Source: Luteimonas chenhongjianii (lineage in GTDB: Bacteria > Pseudomonadota > Gammaproteobacteria > Xanthomonadales > Xanthomonadaceae). Taken from it: a stretch of 64,000 nucleotides of DNA. Numbering within the stretch: the first letter of the stretch is position 1; each line of letters opens with the position of its first letter. A program made the translations under genes and the position numbers. Location of the stretch: the NCBI RefSeq assembly GCF_002327105.1, contig NZ_CP023406.1, positions 124,001 through 188,000 on the forward strand. The letters run 5' to 3'. Of this stretch, positions 57,901 to 64,000 are shown one piece after another. Below the pieces are notes generated by a model. That model did no database searches. It saw nothing but the letters and a program-made list of their open reading frames with translations, and was not told where the DNA came from.

Positions 57901-58284
57901 GCGCTCCGCGTTCAGCACCAGGGTGTGGCGGACGATGTTCTGGTCGAAGGCCAGCAACTCGTCGCGGGTGACGCCGGGCAGTTCGCCGGTGATCTGGTTG
58001 ACCATGGCGTGGTGGAAGCGATGGACGTTGTTCTCATCCAACCCTTCCTCGCTGTGCTCGTTGAGCTGGAAGCGCTGCTTGAACGCCTCCAGCAGCCGCA
58101 CCCTGCGGCCGCCCTCCAGCGGGTAATAGCCGTCGGTGCTGTGCAATCCGAACAGGCCAAACAACCACTGGTTGAGCACCAGCGACTGGGTGAACTCGGC
58201 CGTCTGCGCCGCACGCGGGCGCCGCGCAGGTGCTGTACGGGTGGTTGTAGCGGCCGTACTGCCGCGGGGGCGTCCACGCGGCAT
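54928..58284 (-). CDS. Type III-like restriction helicase-nuclease (DEAD/DEAH family, Res-like)
   Basis: A 1118-residue protein. ATG 58284 shares its A with the stop of the DUF262 gene; the open frame above is spurious. The SF2 helicase core has Walker A ATGSGKT (205-211), DEGH (308-311) and SAT (339-341), with the C-terminal helicase motif QIIQLFGRGVRLKG. The nuclease core near the end is FHPDFIVWRI (P1016, D1017) and FVDPKG (D1034, K1036), i.e. PD-x16-DxK. The N-terminus has a basic AT-hook-like RGRPRG. It cuts DNA lacking the partner methylation, by analogy with type III and related systems. A (GC)8 tract lies at 56891-56906. Confidence 0.9.
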   Translation of the reverse strand: MPRGRPRGSTAATTTRTAPARRPRAAQTAEFTQSLVLNQWLFGLFGLHSTDGYYPLEGGRRVRLLEAFKQRFQLNEHSEEGLDENNVHRFHHAMVNQITGELPGVTRDELLAFDQNIVRHTLVLNAERSLRRERPVVWKYYQYLALLFVEIYLDRYFRDPQALAQALNAHIGKFNAGKEAGQQLPPLDEGRDAALGLNKLALWCATGSGKTLLMHLNLRQYQHHLAQAGRGRELNRIVLLTPNEGLSHQHLQEFAAAGIEAELFDKSARGLFAGKAVEIIDIHKLADDMGDKTVAVDAFETGNLVLVDEGHRGASGGEAGKWLSRRDQLCEKGFSFEYSATFKQAVKDSVPLSRRYARSIVFDYSYRYFYGDGYGKDYQILNLDDATEQQGLDVYLTACLLAAYQQRRLFDDRQALLRDFNLERPLWIFVGGSVNAVRKQGGRDVSDVTEVLLFLSRFTSARARAERTITTLLGEGLPTASGQNPFANRFGYLQSLGQSATELFADICTRLFNAPGGGALHVEYLKGADGELALKLGNNDPFGVINVGDAKKLYDLCNATPGLIAEERDFAGSLFRRINDRDNAISLLIGSRKFTEGWNSWRVSTLGLMKIGQSEGAQIIQLFGRGVRLKGYGWSLKRSKALRLPAGVERPRHIELLETLNVFGVHADYMAQFKQFLEDEGLPSDQDSEEIVLPVLRNLGTHKLKIIRLKPEIHGVRTAFGVAFRQLAPVPQLAPPQGEADHWLLRNRVQLNWYPKIQAMKAVGLAGGDGVAELERNKLQARHVALLDLDRAWFELIRFKNERGWHNFDIPRPSVDRLLADTDWYDLLIPESMLAMDSFAKVAIWQEIAETLLRKYAERYYSFRKKGWEEPHLEYAELDAGDPNFPEAGAGVGEEQGVYRVSVEKSEEALITQLRQLGDELRRRAGVADKAYSGGQAKLEVMSFKGHLYEPLIKASGANITVRPVSLNDGEMRFVRRLKDYCAAHPEEFEDRPLFLLRNMSRGRGIGFFEAGNFHPDFIVWRIDGSKQRISFVDPKGIRQLDTIDDPKIQFHRTIQEIEARMADPDVSLRSYIVSGTSAAEMEMHWKVSRQKMAERNILFDEDEGYVARLIRESAPEA
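56891..56906. repeat. (GC)8 dinucleotide tract in the helicase-nuclease gene
   Basis: Sixteen alternating G/C bases encode the alternating Ala-Arg stretch in TSARARAERT. Frame is open. Loss or gain of a GC unit would stop the protein between helicase halves, and the tract could also form Z-DNA. Confidence 0.7.
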
Positions 58285-60080
58285 CACAGCACCTCGAACC
58301 AGCGTTGGATCTTGAGCGCCATCAGTTTCCGGCGCTCCTCCAGGAAGTCGTCGTAACCCGGAATTTCGCCCTCCAGCATCGCCTCGGGAATACAGTGCGT
58401 GCGCAGGTTGGCTCGCATGCCTTCCAGATCGATGATGCCGCCAAGCCGCTTCGCGCCGCCGTTGCATTGCTGCGCCAGCTCAGCAAAGTAACTTTCCGGC
58501 GCCTTGGCGCCGATGGCGATGTTGATCTCGCTCTGGGCCAGCACGAAGTTGGCGATCTGGTTGTACTTGCCCCTGGACAGGCCTTGGCCCTTGAGATGCT
58601 TCTGCGGATAAACGTGATGCACGTCACTCCGATTCAGCAGCAGGTCCTGAACAGTGATGTCCCGCGACAGGAACCCCTTGTCACCAAGCTTCACCTGCGC
58701 CGCCTGGTAGGCCATGAAGTACGGGCTGCTCGACGACGACGTATCCATCAACTGGGGCAACATCCCGGTCCAGAAACTGGCCGGCAGCTCGTTGTCGATG
58801 ACCGAATCGGTGTACTCCATCAGTCCGCGGGCTTCGATCTGACGGATGTCGAAGTCGAATGCCGTTTCCGGTGCCCCGGTGTAGCGCCGACGCAGGATCG
58901 ACATGGCGTACCAGCGCCTGACCAGGCGCTCCAGGTCTGCGGCAGGCACACCCTCGGCACGTCCACGCAGGTAGACAATGTAGGCGAAGTTCACCGCGTT
59001 GCGGCCGCGGATCAGCTTGCTGGTCACGAAGCCGGCCGAGCGCAGGATCATCGTCATGCGTTCGAAATGGGTCTGACTGATAAAAGCCAGTACGCCGTTC
59101 CTGAGCTTGCCGAAAGACTCCTCGGCGATGGCCTCCTCGAACTGCTTGGTCTCGAAATTGCGGCCGGACAGCAGCGCAACCAGGTCCTGCAGCTTGCCTC
59201 GACCGAACTCCGATGTGAATGCAACTCGCAACATGTCGGTGTAGGTCGGGTCGTAGATGTCGTCGTTGGCATCCTTGAGCCAGCGCATCCTGGGCAGGAA
59301 CTCGGATTCAGCGAACGCCTTGTCGGCTTTCTCGATACGTGCGAGGAACTCGGGGGCCACCGTCAGGTGGCAGAAATAGTCAATGGCCTTGCGCAGCGTG
59401 TTGCCGCCGAAGGTCTCATTGACCGCGATCTTGGACATGGCGAAGTCGGCTTGTGACAGCTCCGTACCGGCAGAGTTCACGCGGATGAAGATCTCGGTCA
59501 CCGTCTCGATATCGAGGTCGTCGGAAAGCTCAATCACCCCCACGTGGTTGTTGATGACCTTGCGCAGCCGCTCAAGTGCCGCGAATACGGCGTCCTCGTC
59601 CACGCCCTCGTTATGCGCCGTGTAGTCCCTGGTGATCTGCAAGAGCTTGGCTTCGGGCGAGAACACGTCTGCGATGTCGTGTACCCAGGCGACATCCTTG
59701 CGAATGGCCGGGTTGCTCACTTCAAACTTCTCGGCCTGTGGATTGAAGGCGATCCGAATCCGGACGGTCTCGTAATCCTTGGTCAGGACCTCGCGCCCCA
59801 GCAAAGCCGCCATCAGGGCAGTCACCCGCTGCTGGCCATCGATCAGGATTCTTTTGCCGGCGGACGACGTGCCGTCCTTGAGCTTGACGGTCGGGTTGCG
59901 CCAGGCAATCAGATAGCCCACCGGGTAGCCCTGGTACAGCGAGTCCAGCAGATTGCGAACCTTGGTTGCCTCCCACACGAAGGGGCGCTGGATCTCGGGA
60001 ATCGCGATCTCGCCTGATTTCACCCAGGTCAGCAGGGTTTCGATGGGGTGCGGAGTCACGGAATAGCGCTGGGTCGACAT
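58284..60080 (-). CDS. GmrSD-like protein: DUF262 domain plus DUF1524/HNH domain
   Basis: A 598-residue protein. DUF262 covers about 10-230 with [10 protein letters not shown] (27-36) and the ParB-like nucleotide-binding motif [10 protein letters not shown] (80-89). The C-terminal DUF1524/HNH part has [11 protein letters not shown] (H488, H489) followed by YNQIANFVL and [14 protein letters not shown], the beta-beta-alpha metal layout. GmrSD enzymes cut modified phage DNA using NTP; here a full-length fused form lies inside an R-M operon, overlapping the helicase gene by one base and the methyltransferase stop by one codon-length gap. It may widen the system to modified DNA or act as a specificity factor. 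Confidence 0.9.
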   Translation of the reverse strand: MSTQRYSVTPHPIETLLTWVKSGEIAIPEIQRPFVWEATKVRNLLDSLYQGYPVGYLIAWRNPTVKLKDGTSSAGKRILIDGQQRVTALMAALLGREVLTKDYETVRIRIAFNPQAEKFEVSNPAIRKDVAWVHDIADVFSPEAKLLQITRDYTAHNEGVDEDAVFAALERLRKVINNHVGVIELSDDLDIETVTEIFIRVNSAGTELSQADFAMSKIAVNETFGGNTLRKAIDYFCHLTVAPEFLARIEKADKAFAESEFLPRMRWLKDANDDIYDPTYTDMLRVAFTSEFGRGKLQDLVALLSGRNFETKQFEEAIAEESFGKLRNGVLAFISQTHFERMTMILRSAGFVTSKLIRGRNAVNFAYIVYLRGRAEGVPAADLERLVRRWYAMSILRRRYTGAPETAFDFDIRQIEARGLMEYTDSVIDNELPASFWTGMLPQLMDTSSSSSPYFMAYQAAQVKLGDKGFLSRDITVQDLLLNRSDVHHVYPQKHLKGQGLSRGKYNQIANFVLAQSEINIAIGAKAPESYFAELAQQCNGGAKRLGGIIDLEGMRANLRTHCIPEAMLEGEIPGYDDFLEERRKLMALKIQRWFEVL

Positions 60081-60081
60081 G

Positions 60082-63000
60082 TCAGGCCTCCGTCCCCTCG
60101 AACATCAGGCGCTGGAAGTCTTCCTCGGTCAGGCGCACTTTCCAGCTTTCGTCCGCCAGCCGGATGTTCTCAAACGTGTTGTCGCCGTTGACGTAGATCA
60201 GGTCAAACTCGGTGTCGCGCACAGAGAACGCCTGCTTGTCGCGGAACCAGGTCTCCAGCACCAGGTTGTCCTGCTCGGCGTCGCCGGTGAGCTTCCGCCA
60301 GATCACCAGGGTCTTGCGCCCCTCGGGCGTGGCGCCGATGACGGTGCGGAACCACCAAGGGCCGGTAGCGTCCTGCCTCAGTCGTCCCGTGATCTGCAAC
60401 CGCCCTTCGCCGTCACGCTCGAATTCGGCGGCAAAGCTGCGAGGCGCGGCCATGTGCTGCACGGTCAGGCCCAGCAGCCAGTTGAAGGTTTCCACAAGAT
60501 CGACATCAACCTCGCGGCTTTCGTCGCTTCCAGGGGTCTTCACCAGCATCTTGTAAGCGGCGGGGTCGCTGAAGGCCCGAATGTTGAGCAGCGAGGCGCT
60601 GCCATTGGACTCCACGTCCAGCTGATAGCGCAGCAGGTATTGCTCACGCAGGCCGTCGGCGCCTTGAGTGGCGTCAAAGTCCAAGGCGGCTTGTTGCTGG
60701 GTGCTGCGCGACAGGGCGAGATTGTTCAGGGTGTCCTCGTAGGATTCCAGACGCAGGACCTTGATCATCGCTGGACTGCGCTCAGCCTCTTCGGGTGATG
60801 CGAGGCGCGATGGCTTTCCAGCTGACCAGTCCGGAGCAAATGCCGCTTTCTTTACCCTCTTTGCGAGCACCTGGTCAAAATGAGAGCCGACCTCGACCAT
60901 TAGGAACTTACGATCGCCACCGTCCTTCTGATTCATTGTGATGACAGCATGCGCGGTCGTTCCAGATCCGCCAAAGTAGTCGAGCACCGTGAAGTCCCTA
61001 GAACCGAAGCTCTGGGCCCACAAGGCTGTTTGCATAGTTCCAAGCGATTTCGGATAGTCAAACTCTCCGCCCAGACCCATATCCGACAAGATCTGTGTTC
61101 CGTTCGTTCCCGCATTGAACTCCGCGCCAACCCAATTACTGAAGAGTGTCTGCCGACGATCCTCATGCTCAATGGACTGGTATATCGCCCCTCGCTCAGA
61201 CATCCAGAGCTCTCCCTTTCTCGCGCGCGACTTACCTGTCTCGAAGCTTGATCTCCACACTCGTTCTTCGCGCCGAGAATTAACTGGATAGATTCGAATC
61301 AAACCCGAATCAGTCGGGCCGGTGGGATACGGCTGCCCCAAGGGGACGGGATCTTCTGCATCGACGATCTTCTTGGTGAGCGGATCTTGCAGCAGAGCAT
61401 AGAAGCTTCTCCAACGACCGTGTCGATAGTTATTCTCTGCAGTACCGCTCCGCATGAAGCTTCTGTCCTCATCCTCGCTTCCGAGTGAAGCACCGCTGTA
61501 TATCGGACCATCCCCGGGGCTGAGGAGAAGCAGGTATTCATGAGTTCTTGAAAGCCGCCCACCTGATCCCTGAGGGTGATGATTGACCACAACCGTAGAC
61601 CGCGACATCTTCGGGAACGTGGTATCCAGCATCATTGACAAGTTGACCATCTCATAGTCATCGATGGCCAACCCAAAACTGAACGATGGCGCCCAGAGCT
61701 GTTGAACTAGCGGAAAAGTATTTCCGAGCAGAGAGAGCCAAGAGGAGTGTTCGTAGTCGTTCTTGTAGAGAATCTTCGAGTACGGCGTGTTGTACGGAGG
61801 ATCGATGTACGTGACCGGAATTCTGCCGGCGTATCGCGCCATCAGTGTTCGCAGGGCCTGCGAGTTTTCGGCATGCATAAGGAGTCCGGATGTCTCGGCA
61901 TCAAGCGAATCCTTAGATGAAATAAGATCCTCGACAAACGCTGTTGAGAAATGTTCTGTGTTTACCAGCAAGCTAGGATTCGCTCGCAGATACTCGAGCG
62001 TCAGCGGTTCGGTGTAGGCGGATCGCGTCACGTCCGCCGGTAACTCGTGGAGTGAGTGCAGCGTCTTCCATTCCTGCAACTGGGCGGTGTTCGCGCACAC
62101 TTCCGGCAGCAGCTCCTCGGGGATTTGCGAGATCGCCACCAGCCAGTCCGAGGCGACCACGAACTTCTTTTTCAGCCAGAGCTTCTTCTGGAAGTTCTCA
62201 AGCTGCGCCAGGAAATCGATGATCTTGCCGGCGATGCGGCGGATCACCTTGATCTTGGACAGGTACTGCTCGACCCGCGGCGCGGTTTCGCTTTCCACAT
62301 CGTCCAGGCGCATCACCTCGTTCTTGATGTAGAAGTCCAGCTCGCGCCGCAGGAAGCCATCCAGATCCTTGTGGATGAAGTAGTCGAAGGTGTTGCGGGC
62401 GGTGTAGCGGCGCAGATGTGCCTCCAACCGCGAGTAACCAGCCTGCTCGCCGTTGGCCTTGATGTGCGTCTTGCGCAACTCCGTCAGCCAGCTTCCGAGA
62501 TCATTGCCAGCGGCCAGGATCGTTGCCACCGCGGATGCGCTCAGGTCCTTCTGCGGCGGCGGCTTCTTCTTGCCGTCGCGCTGGTCGGCGGGCCAGTCCT
62601 CCAACGTCGCGGGGCGGTACTCGAAGCGCAGTTCCAGCTCGCCGTCGACTTCGGCGATGAAGTCCTCGGCCGCCAGCACGAACACGCGGTCCTTGCCCTC
62701 GGCAGCCTTGACGTTGCCGTGCTCGCCCTCGGCGGCGTCCACTAGCTTGAAGCGCACGCGCAGGGGGTCTTCGTCCTGGCCGGCTTCGGGCTTGAGCCGG
62801 AAGGCGTAGTCGCGCAGGTACTCGCTGCTCTTAATGTAGTACTGATCCTTGTTGGCCCAGTGCAGGGTGACTTCCTCGCCCTCGTAGGGGATGGCGTACA
62901 CACCGGGCTTGTAGACCCGCTTGGCCAGGAAGTCGCCTTCTGAGTAGTAGCGGCGGAAAAAGCTGTAGAGGTGGTCGTAGACTTCGTTCTCGAGCGCACC

Positions 63001-63327
63001 AAGGTCGATCGCGCCCTTGAGCTGCTCGCGCAGCTCGCGCACCTTCGGCGCGGCGTCCGGGTCCACGCCGGCCTCGGCGAGCTGGGCGATCATCTGGTCC
63101 AGCTTCTTCTTCAATTCTGCGCCGTCGGCCGACTGGTAGTGGGCAAAGGCGTCCTTCACCTGCGGCAGCAGGTCGCGCTCCAGGAATTGGTTCACCTCGC
63201 CGGCCTTGGCGTGCATGATCCGGTAGATGCCGAAGTCCAGGTCGGGCTGGTCGAGCTGGAACAGCTCCTTGAGCAGGGTGACTAGCTTGGTGAACTTGGC
63301 GGGGGTGGTGTCGGTCATCGGAATCAT
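60082..63327 (-). CDS. Large site-specific DNA methyltransferase (type III Mod-like, beta class)
   Basis: A 1081-residue methyltransferase. Motif IV is DPPYNTPY (509-512 DPPY) and comes before motif [15 protein letters not shown] (FGGSGTT at 785-791), the beta-class order used for N6-adenine or N4-cytosine methylation. The first 450 residues are helical and charged, with no catalytic motif, much longer than in classical Mod. ATG 63327 overlaps the HEPN gene stop (ATGA); a second ATG at 63318 is possible. The central third, including both motifs and the likely recognition domain, is more AT-rich than both ends. It would protect host DNA from the helicase-nuclease encoded downstream. Confidence 0.92.
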   Translation of the reverse strand: MIPMTDTTPAKFTKLVTLLKELFQLDQPDLDFGIYRIMHAKAGEVNQFLERDLLPQVKDAFAHYQSADGAELKKKLDQMIAQLAEAGVDPDAAPKVRELREQLKGAIDLGALENEVYDHLYSFFRRYYSEGDFLAKRVYKPGVYAIPYEGEEVTLHWANKDQYYIKSSEYLRDYAFRLKPEAGQDEDPLRVRFKLVDAAEGEHGNVKAAEGKDRVFVLAAEDFIAEVDGELELRFEYRPATLEDWPADQRDGKKKPPPQKDLSASAVATILAAGNDLGSWLTELRKTHIKANGEQAGYSRLEAHLRRYTARNTFDYFIHKDLDGFLRRELDFYIKNEVMRLDDVESETAPRVEQYLSKIKVIRRIAGKIIDFLAQLENFQKKLWLKKKFVVASDWLVAISQIPEELLPEVCANTAQLQEWKTLHSLHELPADVTRSAYTEPLTLEYLRANPSLLVNTEHFSTAFVEDLISSKDSLDAETSGLLMHAENSQALRTLMARYAGRIPVTYIDPPYNTPYSKILYKNDYEHSSWLSLLGNTFPLVQQLWAPSFSFGLAIDDYEMVNLSMMLDTTFPKMSRSTVVVNHHPQGSGGRLSRTHEYLLLLSPGDGPIYSGASLGSEDEDRSFMRSGTAENNYRHGRWRSFYALLQDPLTKKIVDAEDPVPLGQPYPTGPTDSGLIRIYPVNSRREERVWRSSFETGKSRARKGELWMSERGAIYQSIEHEDRRQTLFSNWVGAEFNAGTNGTQILSDMGLGGEFDYPKSLGTMQTALWAQSFGSRDFTVLDYFGGSGTTAHAVITMNQKDGGDRKFLMVEVGSHFDQVLAKRVKKAAFAPDWSAGKPSRLASPEEAERSPAMIKVLRLESYEDTLNNLALSRSTQQQAALDFDATQGADGLREQYLLRYQLDVESNGSASLLNIRAFSDPAAYKMLVKTPGSDESREVDVDLVETFNWLLGLTVQHMAAPRSFAAEFERDGEGRLQITGRLRQDATGPWWFRTVIGATPEGRKTLVIWRKLTGDAEQDNLVLETWFRDKQAFSVRDTEFDLIYVNGDNTFENIRLADESWKVRLTEEDFQRLMFEGTEA

Positions 63328-64000
63328 TCTTCGGTGGTGTGCTGCCAGATCGGGCGCTGGCTGAAGTTGGTTGGGAAGCCCATCACGCCAGCGGCAGGCG
63401 GGTGTTGGATGACATGTTCGGCGACGCGCTGGACCCAGGTCTGCCCGGGACTGGTACGGCCGATCAACCAGCCCAGCAGGGTGAGCGTGTTGTAGGCGCT
63501 GTTGGGGCCGGCGGGGTCAAGCGAGGCGACCAAAGCTTCGGGATGCTTGCGCGGCAGTTGCGCCCTGAACGTCATCTCACGATCCCAGAAGCGCGCATGG
63601 TGGGCGCAGATGTTCCTCACCACGCTGATGTGGTGCAGGAAGGACGCCAACAGGACCTCGTCGACACCGTAGGGTTCGGCGATGGCGTTGCGGTCCGCGG
63701 CATGGCGCAGGTTGCTGAACCAGCGCGAGATCTGGCCCAGGCTCATGACCTCTACGCTCGCCCAGATGGGCGGGAGGAGTTCGTCGTAGGTATGGCGGAG
63801 ATGGCGGATGAATCGCTCGCGACTGTCTTCGACCCCGCTGACCAGCCTGGCCACGGCAGTCGGGTGGCTCCATGTCTGGCTGCGCTGCTTGAACAGCGCA
63901 CTGTCGAGGTGCGCATGCGCGCCATGGCGCAGGCCGACGACGTGGGCCCAGCGTGTGCGAATGGAGACTTCGAGCCGCTCGACTGCGTCCAGCACCAACA
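63324..64000 (-). CDS. Abi family (Abi_2/AbiD-F-like) HEPN protein, 5' end outside window
   Basis: At least 225 residues; the frame is open to the right edge, and family members are about 300 residues long, so the N-terminus is missing. The visible part has [34 protein letters not shown] and [15 protein letters not shown]. The last contains R-N-x-x-A-H, the RX4H catalytic motif of HEPN ribonucleases, within Abi_2. It is the most upstream visible gene of the operon and overlaps the methyltransferase gene by four bases. It may abort infection by cutting RNA when the R-M part is overcome. Confidence 0.88.
   Translation of the reverse strand, partial: LVLDAVERLEVSIRTRWAHVVGLRHGAHAHLDSALFKQRSQTWSHPTAVARLVSGVEDSRERFIRHLRHTYDELLPPIWASVEVMSLGQISRWFSNLRHAADRNAIAEPYGVDEVLLASFLHHISVVRNICAHHARFWDREMTFRAQLPRKHPEALVASLDPAGPNSAYNTLTLLGWLIGRTSPGQTWVQRVAEHVIQHPPAAGVMGFPTNFSQRPIWQHTTEE

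Noticed and set aside
58284-60080. DUF262 protein as a simple ParB-like regulator
   Set aside because: The C-terminal HNH/DUF1524 part is present with both histidines, so a nuclease role is more likely.
54928-64000. BREX or DISARM identity of the methylase operon
   Set aside because: No PglZ, BrxL, BrxC, DrmA/B or PLD gene is seen; the helicase carries its own PD-(D/E)XK nuclease as in type III-like systems.

Overview
The window is GC-rich chromosomal DNA of a gammaproteobacterium, most likely a member of the Lysobacteraceae/Xanthomonadaceae (Lysobacter, Luteimonas, Xanthomonas and relatives). This is inferred from the overall character of the proteins (the MoxR/DUF58/DUF4350/DUF4129/SpoIIM/RDD block, DUF3016, DUF3297, coniferyl-aldehyde-dehydrogenase type ALDH) and from the high GC third positions. 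It is not a database result. No rRNA, complete tRNA, CRISPR array or transposase was found.

Region 1 (1-20582) is ordinary core genome. It holds the end of an RbbA-type ABC ATPase/permease with its YhhJ-type partner; the ybbA/ybbP ABC system divergent from the tesA esterase; an M23 peptidase and two L,D-transpeptidases for the cell wall; four small conserved proteins (DUF3016, DUF4031, DUF3297, YciI/DGPF); a six-gene membrane-stress-like cluster (RDD, SpoIIM, DUF4129, DUF4350, MoxR, DUF58); a gamma carbonic anhydrase; and an aldehyde dehydrogenase.

Region 2 (20702-45539) is a cell-surface polysaccharide locus of about 25 kb, all on the minus strand. It runs from cpsB (PHP phosphatase), wza and wzc, through a J-domain membrane protein, a TPR protein, a small secreted protein and an O-antigen-ligase-like protein, to tviC/tviB (UDP-GalNAc uronic acid synthesis), wzx, an FkbM methyltransferase, four glycosyltransferases, a SAM methyltransferase, an asparagine-synthase-like amidotransferase with a frameshift, an EpsG-type polymerase, an acyltransferase, a VanZ protein and a WecA/MraY-type initiating transferase. 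Most genes overlap or nearly touch. Together they would initiate, assemble, flip, polymerise, modify and export a uronic-acid-containing polymer under tyrosine-kinase/phosphatase control. The fkbM-wzx segment is clearly more AT-rich than the rest.

Region 3 (about 46183-64000) is an integrated defence island that continues past the right edge. At its left edge is what looks like the first eight codons of an exonuclease III gene, cut off, followed by a P4-type integrase. Next come two defence operons on the minus strand. The first has a two-gene core: a cold-shock-like domain/coiled-coil/McrB-type AAA+ protein and a DUF2357 PD-(D/E)XK nuclease with four CxxC knuckles, a layout like the coiled-coil nuclease tandems (CoCoNuT) of the McrBC superfamily. 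It is preceded by two unrecognised genes, one with a QxK-type nuclease motif between hydrophobic segments and one a small acidic membrane protein. The second is a translationally coupled four-gene operon: an Abi-type HEPN protein, a large beta-class DNA methyltransferase, a GmrSD-like DUF262/HNH protein and a type III-like helicase-nuclease. These two operons, especially the first with its accompanying genes, are the most likely place for an undescribed system.
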